Source: Bacteroidales bacterium UBA2939
GTDB taxonomy: Bacteria > Bacteroidota > Bacteroidia > Bacteroidales > P3
Reading direction: 5' to 3'
Assembly: GCA_002349055.1 (NCBI GenBank)
Contig: DECD01000050.1
Span: 13,099-45,327, forward strand
DNA: 32,229 nucleotides
Below are positions 1 through 7,788 of the stretch, one piece after another. Made by a program: the position numbers and the translations under genes. Position 1 is the stretch's first letter; the number at the start of each line of letters is the position of its first letter. The notes under the pieces are model-generated. The model was not told where the DNA came from and searched no databases. It saw nothing but the letters and a program-made list of their open reading frames with translations.

Positions 1-720
1 TTGAATATGACTTTTCGACGAAACGCTATATTGCTTGTTTTAATGATGATGGCCCTCTGCGCCGCCGCCCAGGAGAAGCCTGTGGAGCTGAAAAAAGCTC
101 CGCTGAGTTTCCGCAAGGGCGATACCCTCCGTGCAGCGCCGATACGGACGCGGATGAGGCCCGTGAGCCAGTTGACCAAGGTGGAACAGAAACGGGTGGC
201 GTCGGAGCACTATGCCTTTGCCACCGTGCTCGACGGCGACACCATCCCGCTTGTCTATCTTCGCGAGGTCAATGTCTACGCCTCCGGCATGTTGCTTACA
301 GCCAAGGAGATGAAGAAAAACGCGAAGCTCATCCGCAATGTGCGCCTCATGCTTCCATACGCCCGCGAGGCCAAGCGTCGGCTCGACGCCCTCGAGGTGG
401 AGATTTCCAATTTGCCCAAGAAGGAGCGCAAGGCGGCCATCAAGCGCGCCGAGCAGCAGCTCAAGGACGACTATAAGGACCAGCTCTCCAAATACACTTT
501 CTCGCAGGGATTGGTGCTGATTAAGCTGATTGACCGCGAAACCAGCCGCACGGCTTATGCCCTGGTGGGCGAGTTGCGAGGCTCTTTCCGCGCGGGATTG
601 TATCAGGCGTTGGCGCGCCTGTTCGGCTATAACCTCAAGACCAAATACGACCCGAAGAACGACAAGAAAGACGAACTTATCGAGCGCATTGTCAAATCCA
701 TAGAACGAGGACAATTGTAA
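1..720 (+). CDS. DUF4294-like exported protein
   Basis: This is a 239-residue reading frame open to the window edge. The first codon is TTG, and an in-frame ATG at position 7 gives a better signal peptide: a basic start (TFRRN), a hydrophobic run (ILLVLMMMALCA) and an AAAQ cleavage site near residue 24. The mature part has a beta-type segment around residues 70-93 (FATVLDGDTIPLVYLREVNV), then a long charged helical region. That arrangement matches the Bacteroidetes DUF4294 family, whose biochemical role is unknown; it probably acts in the periplasm or at the envelope. The true start could lie before the window. A four-copy heptamer block begins on the base after its stop codon, and the NlpC/P60 gene follows 37 nt later in the same direction. 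Confidence 0.75.
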   Translation: MNMTFRRNAILLVLMMMALCAAAQEKPVELKKAPLSFRKGDTLRAAPIRTRMRPVSQLTKVEQKRVASEHYAFATVLDGDTIPLVYLREVNVYASGMLLTAKEMKKNAKLIRNVRLMLPYAREAKRRLDALEVEISNLPKKERKAAIKRAEQQLKDDYKDQLSKYTFSQGLVLIKLIDRETSRTAYALVGELRGSFRAGLYQALARLFGYNLKTKYDPKNDKKDELIERIVKSIERGQL

Positions 721-748
721 GGTTTAAGGTTTAAGGTTTAAAGTTTAA
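721..748. repeat. 4 x 7-nt tandem repeat (GGTTTAA)
   Basis: Four direct heptamers follow the upstream stop codon with no gap: GGTTTAA three times, then AGTTTAA. The 28-bp block fills most of the 37-nt spacer before the NlpC/P60 gene. It is one of the family of four-unit blocks described in the findings. Confidence 0.9.
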
Positions 749-757
749 AGAAAAGAC

Positions 758-1324
758 ATGAAGGGATATTGTTTTTTGTCGGCGGTGCCGATGAGGAAAG
801 AGGCCAGCGACCGCGCCGAGATGGTGAACCAGCTGGTGCTGGCTGATACGATGGAAGTGGTTGAGCGTCAGGAGAAATGGTCGTTGGTGCGCTGCGAGTA
901 CGACGGTTATGAAGGTTGGGTCGACAACAAGCAGTATGTGCCTTTCGAGAGTGCTGCCGACTTGGCCGAGCGTTGTTTTCTCGATACCCCTTACCTCTGG
1001 GGCGGACGCTCCAAAGGCGGCATAGACTGCTCCGGACTTACCCAGATATGCTTCAAAGCCAATGGTATATGGCTCCCGCGCGATGCCTCGCAGCAGGTGA
1101 CCTGTGGCAACGAGGTGTGCCTTTGTGATGTGCAGCGCGACGACCTAGCTTTCTTCCAAAATCCTGAGGGCCGCATCGTCCATGTGGGCATCTGTATGGG
1201 CGATGGCCGCATTGTGCATTCCTCTGGCTACGTGCGCATCGATACCCTCGATAGTCAGGGTATCTTCGACGGCGAAAAATACACCCACCGCCTCCATTCC
1301 ATTCGAAGAGTGGTTGGTATTTAA
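758..1324 (+). CDS. SH3 / NlpC-P60 family cysteine peptidase
   Basis: A 188-residue protein. Residues 1-62 look like a bacterial SH3 domain (repeated short strands, WSLVRCEYDGYEGWV). Residues 65-188 are an NlpC/P60 domain. The catalytic cysteine is C91 in GIDCSGL, the histidine is H142 in IVHVGI, and H154 in IVHSSG is the likely third polar residue. Such enzymes cut bonds in peptidoglycan stem peptides, often gamma-D-Glu to diamino acid. There is no signal peptide, so it may process imported muropeptides in the cytoplasm, or the true start could differ. It follows the DUF4294 gene, and the next gene (lysS) has its own promoter. Confidence 0.85.
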   Translation: MKGYCFLSAVPMRKEASDRAEMVNQLVLADTMEVVERQEKWSLVRCEYDGYEGWVDNKQYVPFESAADLAERCFLDTPYLWGGRSKGGIDCSGLTQICFKANGIWLPRDASQQVTCGNEVCLCDVQRDDLAFFQNPEGRIVHVGICMGDGRIVHSSGYVRIDTLDSQGIFDGEKYTHRLHSIRRVVGI

Positions 1325-1362
1325 CGGCGTTTTTTAAGTTAAAATTAACAGATATGGAGTGA

Positions 1363-1406
1363 GAGTTGATACGGCGTTGGTACGGAGTTGACACGGAGTT
1401 GATACG
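1363..1406. repeat. 4 x 11-nt tandem repeat (GAGTTGATACG)
   Basis: Four 11-nt units lie in the 228-nt spacer before lysS: GAGTTGATACG, GCGTTGGTACG, GAGTTGACACG, GAGTTGATACG. The reverse complement of the same unit forms another four-copy block at 14073-14116, about 12.7 kb away. Right after it, at 1415-1438, are three 8-nt units (AGCGTAAC, then AGCGTTAC twice). Confidence 0.9.
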
Positions 1407-1483
1407 GAGAGGGGAGCGTAACAGCGTTACAGCGTTACAGTTCAAAATAGAGGTATGTCTTTTCCTGTGGTTTAAAATATTTT

Positions 1484-1514
1484 TTTGCAAGTTCATTCCT
1501 TTTTCGTATCTTTG
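1484..1514 (+). promoter_or_regulatory. Bacteroidetes-type promoter of lysS
   Basis: A TTTG box at 1484-1487 is separated by 19 nt from TATCTTTG at 1507-1514. This fits the known Bacteroides vegetative consensus (TTTG, 19-21 nt, TAnnTTTG). It lies 38 nt before the lysS ATG. Confidence 0.85.
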
Positions 1515-1552
1515 CTTTTTATTTTAGAATACAAAAAATACGTTAAGATATT

Positions 1553-3271
1553 ATGGCAGAACTTACTGAGCAAGAACAGATACGCCGCAATTCGCTGGCA
1601 GAGTTGAAGAATCTGGGTGTCAATCCTTATCCCGCCGCCCTCTATGAGGTGAACGTCAAGAGTGCCGAAATTTTGGAGAAATTTCCGCAGGACAACACTC
1701 TTTTCCAGAACGTGAGCATTGCCGGCCGCATCATGAGCCGCCGCATCATGGGTGCCGCCTCCTTCGTGGAGCTGCAGGACAGCTATGGTCGCATCCAGCT
1801 CTATATCAAGCGCGACGAGATTTGCCCCGGCGAGGACAAGACTCTCTACAATACCGTCTTCAAACGTCTGCTCGACATCGGCGACATTATCGGCGTGACG
1901 GGCTATGTGTTTGTCACCCAGATGGGCGAGACCAGTATCCATGTGAAGAGCCTCAAGGTGCTCAGTAAGAGCCTGCGCCCGCTGCCCATCGTCAAGGAGA
2001 AAGACGGCGTGGTGTACGACGCCTTCAGCGACCCCGAGCTGCGCTACCGCCAGCGTTATGTTGACCTCATCGTCAATCCGCAGGTTAGAGAGACCTTCGT
2101 GCAAAGGGCTCAGATTGTGAACACCATGCGCCAGTACTTCAACGAGCAGGGCTACCTCGAGGTGGACACCCCCGTGCTGCAAAGCATACCCGGCGGCGCC
2201 GCCGCACGCCCCTTCATCACCCACCACAACGCCCTCGATATCGACCTCTACCTCCGCATCGCCAACGAGCTCTACCTCAAGCGCCTCATCGTGGGTGGCT
2301 TCGCAGGTGTGTATGAGTTCAGCCGCAACTTCCGCAACGAGGGTATGGACCGCACCCACAACCCCGAGTTCACCTGCATGGAGATATATGTGGCCTACAA
2401 GGACTACAACTGGATGATGACCTTCACGGAGAATATGTTGGAGCGTATCGCAAAGGCTCTCCACGGCGACACCAAGGTCAATGTCTGGGGCAACGAGATA
2501 GATTTCAAGCCGCCCTTCCGCCGCGCCCCCATGTGCCAGCTTATCAAGGAAGAGACGGGTGTCGACGTGGCTGGTATGAATGAGGACGAACTGCGTGAGG
2601 CCTGCAATCGCCTCGGTGTGGAGACCGACGCCACCATGGGCAAGGGCAAGCTCATCGATGCCATCTTTGGCGAGAAGTGCGAGGGCAAGCTCATCCAGCC
2701 CACCTTCGTCACCGACTATCCCATCGAGATGTCTCCTCTCTGCAAGCGTCACCGCGACAATCCCGAGCTCACCGAGCGTTTCGAACTCTTCGTGTGCGGC
2801 AAGGAGCTGGCCAACGCCTACTCCGAGCTCAACGACCCCATCGACCAGCTGGACCGCTTCCAGGAGCAGCTGCGCCTGAGCGAGAAAGGCGACGACGAGG
2901 CTATGTTCATCGACATGGACTTCGTCCGCGCCCTTGAATACGGCATGCCGCCAACCTCGGGCATGGGCATCGGCATCGACCGTCTGGTGATGATGATGAC
3001 CGGCGCACAGAGCATCCAGGATGTGCTCCTCTTCCCGCAGATGAAACCCGAGAAGAAGGCCGCTGTCACCACCGACGACGATTTCGTCAAGCAGGGTGTG
3101 CCTATCGAGTGGGTTCCCGCTTTGAGGAAAGCAGGTGTCAACACCATCGAGCAGCTCAAGGCCGCCAATCCCAACAAGCTCTTCAACGACCTCGGCGGTC
3201 TCCGCAAGAAGCTTAAGATGGATGTTCCCGCTGTCAAGAAAGAAGAAATAGAAAACTGGATAAACAACTGA
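1553..3271 (+). CDS. lysS: lysyl-tRNA synthetase, class II
   Basis: This 572-residue enzyme charges tRNA-Lys with lysine in the cytoplasm. The N-terminal OB-fold anticodon-binding domain spans about residues 54-140. The class II catalytic core follows, with motif 2 around FRNEGMDRTHNPEFT (260-274) and motif 3 at GMGIGIDRLVM (470-480). Residues 515-572 form an extra helical tail (WVPALRKAGVNTIEQLK...) resembling a helix-hairpin-helix-like extension; Bacteroidales lysyl-tRNA synthetases are commonly this long, against about 500 residues in Escherichia coli. The gene has its own promoter and is followed 5 nt later by a lipoprotein gene, so the two are probably cotranscribed. Confidence 0.98.
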   Translation: MAELTEQEQIRRNSLAELKNLGVNPYPAALYEVNVKSAEILEKFPQDNTLFQNVSIAGRIMSRRIMGAASFVELQDSYGRIQLYIKRDEICPGEDKTLYNTVFKRLLDIGDIIGVTGYVFVTQMGETSIHVKSLKVLSKSLRPLPIVKEKDGVVYDAFSDPELRYRQRYVDLIVNPQVRETFVQRAQIVNTMRQYFNEQGYLEVDTPVLQSIPGGAAARPFITHHNALDIDLYLRIANELYLKRLIVGGFAGVYEFSRNFRNEGMDRTHNPEFTCMEIYVAYKDYNWMMTFTENMLERIAKALHGDTKVNVWGNEIDFKPPFRRAPMCQLIKEETGVDVAGMNEDELREACNRLGVETDATMGKGKLIDAIFGEKCEGKLIQPTFVTDYPIEMSPLCKRHRDNPELTERFELFVCGKELANAYSELNDPIDQLDRFQEQLRLSEKGDDEAMFIDMDFVRALEYGMPPTSGMGIGIDRLVMMMTGAQSIQDVLLFPQMKPEKKAAVTTDDDFVKQGVPIEWVPALRKAGVNTIEQLKAANPNKLFNDLGGLRKKLKMDVPAVKKEEIENWINN

Positions 3272-3276
3272 TTATA

Positions 3277-4077
3277 ATGAAGAAAGTATTTTTCTTGCTC
3301 ACCCTTGCGGTCCTCTGTCTGGCCTCCTGCGGCAAAGATGAAGAGACGGACAATCTCGCCAAGCAGATGCTCGGCAAATGGATGACGAGCGACTTCAACG
3401 GCAGCCCTCTGGCCACCAACAACAAGGTCGTCTATACCATCGTGTCGACCACCGAGGGCTTCATCAGTGCCTCGCGTATCGACTACAACTCGGAGCACGA
3501 GATGTGGACCAACCACTCTCCCTCGTCCGTTGAGCTGGAAGACGGCAAGATAACCCTCTATGGCAATATCAACAAGACAACCACCTTTGTGGCTATCCTG
3601 GATGTCAAATCCATCGACGACAGCAAGATGGTTACCGAAGCGACCAACATGCTCTACCGCAACGGCTCGCTTGTGAGCAAAACCAGTGGAACGGTCACAT
3701 GGACCAAGGTGACGGAAGACTACACGGAGGCCATCCTCGGCACTTGGGAGGGTCAGGCCACCGGTGAGGAAGGCTCCGTGTTCGACGACGGCCAGCCCCA
3801 CCGCTGGGAATACCACGCCGACGGCACCTATATCTACTACAGCCTGGATGCCGACAGTGTTTGGCAGCCGCAGGAGAGCGAATTCGAAGAGTATTTCGTC
3901 GACGGTGTCCTGCTCTGCACCCGCTGGAAAAACATCGGTGAGGGCGAGGTGGAATGCCGTGAGTGGTGGGAGATTGCCAGCATCGATAACGACGTGATGA
4001 ACTGGACCGCCCTCCGCCAGCGTGAGGACGGCTCCACCTACAATGCCACCTTCCGCATGACCAAGGTGAACCCCTAA
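3277..4077 (+). CDS. lipocalin-like lipoprotein with two repeats
   Basis: A 266-residue lipoprotein. The signal peptide ends in the lipobox LASC with the acylated cysteine at position 18, followed by GKDEE, an acidic stretch typical of surface-exported Bacteroidetes lipoproteins. Two similar halves are visible, each opening with a GxW motif: MLGKWMTSDF near residue 31 and ILGTWEGQA near residue 151. Each continues with strand-rich sequence (HRWEYHADGTYIYYS in the second), as in lipocalin-like or calycin barrels. The ligand is unknown. It lies 5 nt after lysS, with no obvious functional link. Confidence 0.8.
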   Translation: MKKVFFLLTLAVLCLASCGKDEETDNLAKQMLGKWMTSDFNGSPLATNNKVVYTIVSTTEGFISASRIDYNSEHEMWTNHSPSSVELEDGKITLYGNINKTTTFVAILDVKSIDDSKMVTEATNMLYRNGSLVSKTSGTVTWTKVTEDYTEAILGTWEGQATGEEGSVFDDGQPHRWEYHADGTYIYYSLDADSVWQPQESEFEEYFVDGVLLCTRWKNIGEGEVECREWWEIASIDNDVMNWTALRQREDGSTYNATFRMTKVNP

Positions 4078-4097
4078 TTCAACTGCCTGAGTAGCGT

Positions 4098-4125
4098 CCA
4101 TAACCCATAACCCCTAACCCATAAC
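4098..4125. repeat. 4 x 7-nt tandem repeat (CCATAAC)
   Basis: The heptamers are CCATAAC, CCATAAC, CCCTAAC, CCATAAC, ending 4 nt before the ATG of the next gene. The unit is the reverse complement of the GTTATGG-type heptamer found inside the LRR gene at 9678-9705. Confidence 0.9.
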
Positions 4126-4129
4126 CCTT

Positions 4130-4768
4130 ATGATAAGGCAGTTCACATTCAATCATTTCGAGGTCAACTGCTACGTCATCTCCGACGAGCAGACGAAGCA
4201 GTGCGCCATTGTTGACCCCGCCTGCGAGGCTTCCTTCGAGGACTCGCAGCTGACACAGTATATCGAGACCGAGGGTCTCACTCCGGTCATGATTCTCCTC
4301 ACCCACGCCCATGTGGACCACATCGCCGGTCTGCGGCAGGTGTGCGAGCACTACAAGCTGCCCGTCTCCATGCACAAGGAGGGACGCAAGCTGCTCAACC
4401 AGGCCGAAGCCTACGGCGGCATCATGGGTTTCGCCGTCGACAATATGGGTGACCTCGAGGTGGTGGAAATCAATGACGATGAAATTCTTAGGGTGGGGGA
4501 GACCGCCGTTGAATGCCGCTATGTGCCGGGCCATTGTCCGGGAAGCATGTGCTATGTGGTGGCTGCCGACAAGGTCGTCATCACGGGCGACGCACTCTTC
4601 CACTTCAGCATCGGGCGCACCGACCTCCCCGGCGGCGACTATCCCATGCTGATAGACTACCTCAAGCGCCGTGTCCTCACCCTGCCCGACGACTACCGCG
4701 TCCTCCCAGGCCACGGCATCGCCAGCCAGATTGGCAAAGAGAAAAAGTATAATTCATTCTTAGTGTAA
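4130..4768 (+). CDS. metallo-beta-lactamase-fold hydrolase (glyoxalase II-like)
   Basis: A 212-residue single-domain enzyme with the full set of metal ligands of the family: H59, H61, D63 and H64 in THAHVDH, H135 in PGHCPGS, D154 in TGDALF, and H195 in LPGHG. The order and spacing match the short glyoxalase II-like group, which hydrolyses thioesters such as S-lactoylglutathione or related substrates. It lacks the C-terminal substrate-binding domain of true GloB. There is no signal peptide, so it is cytoplasmic. Substrate and gene symbol cannot be fixed from sequence. It stands between the lipoprotein gene and ung. Confidence 0.9.
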   Translation: MIRQFTFNHFEVNCYVISDEQTKQCAIVDPACEASFEDSQLTQYIETEGLTPVMILLTHAHVDHIAGLRQVCEHYKLPVSMHKEGRKLLNQAEAYGGIMGFAVDNMGDLEVVEINDDEILRVGETAVECRYVPGHCPGSMCYVVAADKVVITGDALFHFSIGRTDLPGGDYPMLIDYLKRRVLTLPDDYRVLPGHGIASQIGKEKKYNSFLV

Positions 4769-4786
4769 CGGCAAGTTTTTTTAGAA

Positions 4787-4928
4787 ACGGCGAATTTAAC
4801 TAATTTAACTAATTGCTACGCAGGTCAATTATAAGCTAATTACTCGAATTTATGGAACTGCAAAATGCTAACTAGCCCGCAATTGACCTGCGGCAGCAAA
4901 ATTCGCAAAATTAGTATAATTCGCCGTT
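4787..4928. repeat. 142-bp imperfect inverted repeat element
   Basis: The arms 4787-4830 and 4881-4928 are imperfect inverted copies. Outer ends match as ACGGCGAATT and its complement AATTCGCCGT, and inner ends as GCAGGTCAATT and AATTGACCTGC. The centre is about 50 nt. The left arm contains direct 9-mers (AATTTAACT twice, then AATTGCTAC). It fills most of the 173-nt spacer between the hydrolase and ung. No ORF is inside, so it resembles a non-autonomous palindromic element. Confidence 0.85.
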
Positions 4929-4941
4929 AAAAAGAAAAAAT

Positions 4942-5619
4942 ATGGCAGTAAAGATAGATTCCAGTTGGTACGAGGTGCTGCGGCCGCAGTTCGAGGCGTC
5001 GTATTTCGCGCAGCTCAAGGAGTTCCTTGTCGCCGAGCGCAGCCAGCACACCTGCTATCCTCCGGGCAGTCTCATCTTCTCCGCCTTCGACCGCACACCC
5101 TTCGACCAGGTGAAGGTCGTCATCCTCGGCCAGGACCCCTATCATGAGCCGGGTCAGGCCATGGGCCTCTGCTTCTCGGTGCCGCAGGGCATACGAGTGC
5201 CGCCGTCGCTGGTCAACATTATCACCGAGATTAATGCCGACCTCGGCACCGACATTCCCAAGACCTGCGGCGACCTCAGCGGCTGGGCCGAGCAGGGCGT
5301 GCTCCTTCTCAACGCCACCCTCACCGTTCGTGCCCATCAGGCAGGCAGCCACCAGAAGCACGGCTGGGAGCAGTTCACCGATGCCGCCATCCAGGCCCTC
5401 AGCCAGCAGCGTTCGGGTATCGTCTTCCTCCTCTGGGGCAGCTATGCCATCGCCAAGAAATCGCTGATAGACACCACCAAGCACTATGTGCTGACGGCTC
5501 CGCACCCCTCGCCGCTCTCGGCCTACAGGGGCTTCTTCGGCTGCCGCCATTTCTCTCAAACCAACAACCTGCTCATCCGTCAGGGCCAACAACCCGTCGA
5601 CTGGAGCCGTATAAAATGA
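4942..5619 (+). CDS. ung: uracil-DNA glycosylase
   Basis: A 225-residue family 1 enzyme that removes uracil from DNA and starts base-excision repair. The water-activating motif GQDPYH spans 63-68 (D65 is the catalytic aspartate). N124 in LLLNATLTV contacts uracil, and the DNA-intercalation loop with catalytic histidine is HPSPLSAYRGFFG (188-200). Length is typical for the family. A four-unit heptamer block starts just before its stop codon and runs into the next gene's start. Confidence 0.98.
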   Translation: MAVKIDSSWYEVLRPQFEASYFAQLKEFLVAERSQHTCYPPGSLIFSAFDRTPFDQVKVVILGQDPYHEPGQAMGLCFSVPQGIRVPPSLVNIITEINADLGTDIPKTCGDLSGWAEQGVLLLNATLTVRAHQAGSHQKHGWEQFTDAAIQALSQQRSGIVFLLWGSYAIAKKSLIDTTKHYVLTAPHPSPLSAYRGFFGCRHFSQTNNLLIRQGQQPVDWSRIK

Positions 5620-5643
5620 GGAATTAGGAATTAGGAATGAGGA
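5616..5643. repeat. 4 x 7-nt repeat spanning a stop/start junction
   Basis: The units are ATGAGGA, ATTAGGA, ATTAGGA, ATGAGGA. The block contains the ung stop codon (TGA, 5617-5619) and the ATG (5637) of the next gene, so the whole 17-nt spacer between the two genes is made of repeat. Confidence 0.9.
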
Positions 5644-7385
5644 ATTATTGCTTACGCATTATATTATGTGTCATCTCAGTAGCCTCCTTTGTGGGTTGCA
5701 CGAATAACGGCGACCGCCAGGGGCGCGCGGATACACTTTATACCGCCGAGGCCGCGATGGAGGTCTTCGACCAAGACCCCGAGCGGGCGCTGGTCATCAT
5801 CGACTCGGGTGTGGCTGTCGGCAACATCGAGGATGAGCTCTCCATCTGGTTCAAAGCCAAGTTGTTCAGCCAGTCGAACAAAGAACAGAATCTCGACACT
5901 GCACGGCAAATGCTTGAAGAGCTGATGGAAAGCAACTGGGCTAAAGAAGCCAACAACCGTGAGATGGTGCTCGACCTACTGGTAAGTACCACCCGCCTGC
6001 AGGACGACTATGAGCAGTGCATGCGATGGGCCACCGAGAAGGCCGACTTCTGCCGTCAGCAGGGCAACGAGACCGAGGCGCTGCGTACCGAAGCCGAGAT
6101 AGGTGTCATCCTCGTCGAGCTGGGCGAGGTAGAGGACGGCATTGCCAAACTCAACAGCGTGATTGCCAGCCTCGATGGACGACGCAATGCCGACGATTTG
6201 GATGCCTGTGTCATTGCTCTCAGGCGTAAAATCAGTGTGATGAAAAAGCTCGGCCGCGAAGGGGAGATTATTCCGCTGGCACAACATCTCATCGAGATTC
6301 TCGACAACTATCGCGAACACTACACCGAGTATGCCGACAACTCCTACCGTATGTCGACCGACAAAGAGGAGGTGGCGGGCTATTGCGACTACTATACCGC
6401 ACAGGCATACGGCAACTTGGCTCATGCATACGCTTCGCTGAACAAGACGAAACAGGCACGCCATTATCTGGATTTGTACGAAAAAAGTGACTATGGGCAC
6501 ACCCTTTTCGGCCGTCAAGCCATCACCCCGACTTGGTGCCTCCTGGGCGACTATGGCAAGATGCTGGCAACCTACGACGAGGTGACGGCGCAGATGGGCG
6601 ACGATACAATCAACCTCGACTATGCCAAGATCTTGCGCGGCCGCGCCATTGCCGCCAAAGCCAAGGGGAACAACGTTGCCGCCATCGACTACTGGCAGCG
6701 TTATTCCGACCTGAAAGACACGCTCAACCATCAGCTGTTGGAAGGCAAGGCCCACGAGTATGCCGCCCGCTACCAGCTACAGGAGGAACGCCTCAACACC
6801 GAGCGAGAGGAGGCCGCAAAGAAACGCATGGGCATCATCGCTACATTGTTGGGAATCATGCTTATCGCTGCGGCAATTTTCGTCAACTTCCTGAAAATGC
6901 AGCTGCGTTCCATCCGCGAGAAAAACGCCGTGCTCACCAAGGAAATCACCGACAAGATTAAAAACGAGGAAGACTATCTCGCCTCGATAAAGGAACAGGC
7001 TGACAGACAGTCCAAAGCAACAACAGCCACCGACCCGTCGACACTCTCCGACAGCGAGCTGTTCGAGCAGCTCCGTCGCATCATCGTTGAGGAGGAGTTG
7101 TACCTCGACCCGCAGTTCGGCCGTCAGCAACTGATGGACCGCCTGCACCTGTCGAAAGAAAGCATCGGCGCCGCCTTCTCGAAAGGCAGCCAGTATGCGT
7201 CGCTGGCCTCCTTTGTCAACGAGATGCGACTCATCCGTGGTGCCAAACTCCTCGTCGAACATCCCGAAAAAAGCATCTCCGACGTGGCTACCGCCAGCGG
7301 CTTCGCCAGCAACATCACCTTCTCGCACAACTTCAAGGAACGCTACGCCCTCACCCCTACAGAATTCCGCACAAGGAAACTGTAG
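5637..7385 (+). CDS. membrane TPR / AraC-type transcriptional regulator
   Basis: A 582-residue protein. Residues 1-21 are an export signal ending in SFVGC, which could be a lipobox with C21. Residues 30-390 are helical TPR-like repeats and presumably lie outside the inner membrane. A single transmembrane segment follows at about 398-419 (GIIATLLGIMLIAAAIF), then a short coiled coil and a C-terminal AraC-type helix-turn-helix domain (about 480-582, with ISDVATASGFASNITFSHNF). This build matches the TPR/AraC one-component regulators of Bacteroidetes, which sense an envelope signal and bind DNA from the membrane. The targets are unknown; the surface-protein genes downstream are candidates by position only. 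Confidence 0.85.
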   Translation: MRNYCLRIILCVISVASFVGCTNNGDRQGRADTLYTAEAAMEVFDQDPERALVIIDSGVAVGNIEDELSIWFKAKLFSQSNKEQNLDTARQMLEELMESNWAKEANNREMVLDLLVSTTRLQDDYEQCMRWATEKADFCRQQGNETEALRTEAEIGVILVELGEVEDGIAKLNSVIASLDGRRNADDLDACVIALRRKISVMKKLGREGEIIPLAQHLIEILDNYREHYTEYADNSYRMSTDKEEVAGYCDYYTAQAYGNLAHAYASLNKTKQARHYLDLYEKSDYGHTLFGRQAITPTWCLLGDYGKMLATYDEVTAQMGDDTINLDYAKILRGRAIAAKAKGNNVAAIDYWQRYSDLKDTLNHQLLEGKAHEYAARYQLQEERLNTEREEAAKKRMGIIATLLGIMLIAAAIFVNFLKMQLRSIREKNAVLTKEITDKIKNEEDYLASIKEQADRQSKATTATDPSTLSDSELFEQLRRIIVEEELYLDPQFGRQQLMDRLHLSKESIGAAFSKGSQYASLASFVNEMRLIRGAKLLVEHPEKSISDVATASGFASNITFSHNFKERYALTPTEFRTRKL

Positions 7386-7446
7386 AGACGCGGCCTGCCG
7401 CGTCTGAACAAGGAAGCTGTAGAGACGCGGCCTGCCGCGTCTCTAC
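7371..7446. repeat. tandem pair of 37-nt hairpin units
   Basis: A unit starting ACAAGGAAACTGTAGAGACG occurs at 7371-7407 and again from 7408 with one early mismatch. Each contains the stem AGACGCGG / CCGCGTCT with loop CCTG; in the second copy the stem extends to 12 bp (GTAGAGACGCGG / CCGCGTCTCTAC, ending at 7446). The first copy includes the last codons and stop of the AraC-type gene, so it may also act as a terminator-like structure, although no T-run follows. The GTAGAGACGCG core resembles palindromic repeats I recall as widespread in Bacteroidetes and cyanobacteria. Confidence 0.85.
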
Positions 7447-7463
7447 AATAGTGGTGGAAGCGG

Positions 7464-7574
7464 ATTAATAATTTGTCTCGGACAGATTATTAATAATTTG
7501 TCTCCTTTCTGATAATCAGTTTAATAGAAAACCGCCAATTAATAGTTTGTCCGCGGTGGTTAAGGGTTTGTCTG
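7464..7574. repeat. four spaced copies of an ATTAATAATTTGTC motif
   Basis: Related motifs lie at 7464-7479 and 7489-7504 (both ATTAATAATTTGTCTC), 7538-7552 (ATTAATAGTTTGTCC) and 7559-7574 (GTTAAGGGTTTGTCTG). They are all in the same orientation, with start-to-start distances of 25, 49 and 21 nt. They sit just before a promoter and a tiny membrane-peptide gene. They could be operator sites, or the multiple end repeats of a lost IS21-like element. Confidence 0.75.
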
Positions 7575-7578
7575 CGCG

Positions 7579-7610
7579 CTTGCACAGGCGAAATGTTATA
7601 TGTATTTTTG
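7579..7610 (+). promoter_or_regulatory. promoter of the 36-residue peptide gene
   Basis: TATTTTTG at 7603-7610 matches the TAnnTTTG element, with a partial TTTG box (CTTG, 7579-7582) 20 nt earlier. It ends 21 nt before the ATG at 7632. Confidence 0.6.
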
Positions 7611-7631
7611 CACCAGAAATAGGGAAATGAT

Positions 7632-7742
7632 ATGTCAAAACTTAGCAACATCGAGAAAGGGAAATTCGACATCACGATAGTGACGACGGCCGTGCTGGGG
7701 GTGGTGCTGATAATCTTAGGCATCGTGCTGCTGGTCGGCTGA
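7632..7742 (+). CDS. 36-residue single-span membrane peptide
   Basis: The ORF reads MSKLSNIEKGKFDI, then a hydrophobic helix from about residue 15 to the end (TIVTTAVLGVVLIILGIVLLVG without the first few). It has a plausible promoter and codes for a classic small membrane protein: charged N-terminus, one transmembrane helix, no tail. I do not recognise the family. The next gene's repeat-filled spacer starts at its stop codon. It could be a chance ORF, but promoter, start and composition argue for a real gene. Confidence 0.55.
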   Translation: MSKLSNIEKGKFDITIVTTAVLGVVLIILGIVLLVG

Positions 7743-7783
7743 TGAGAAATGAGAAATGAGAAATGAGAAATGAAAAATGAGAA
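7742..7783. repeat. 6 x 7-nt tandem repeat (ATGAGAA)
   Basis: Six heptamers, five of them ATGAGAA and one ATGAAAA, start on the last base of the small peptide's stop codon. Each unit carries an ATG, so the block offers several possible starts in shifting frames just before the LRR gene. Confidence 0.9.
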
Positions 7784-7788
7784 ATAAT

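Noticed and set aside
721..748. CRISPR or ordinary microsatellite explanation for the four-unit blocks
   Set aside because: There are no spacers between units, and copy number is too constant for plain slippage; kept instead as a finding.
1493..2752. Long open frame on the minus strand opposite lysS
   Set aside because: It overlaps lysS fully, has low-complexity His/Val/Gly-rich sequence typical of a mirrored high-GC gene, and shows no domain.
7464..7574. CRISPR array
   Set aside because: Motifs are short and imperfect, spacing is irregular (25, 49, 21 nt) and no cas genes are present.
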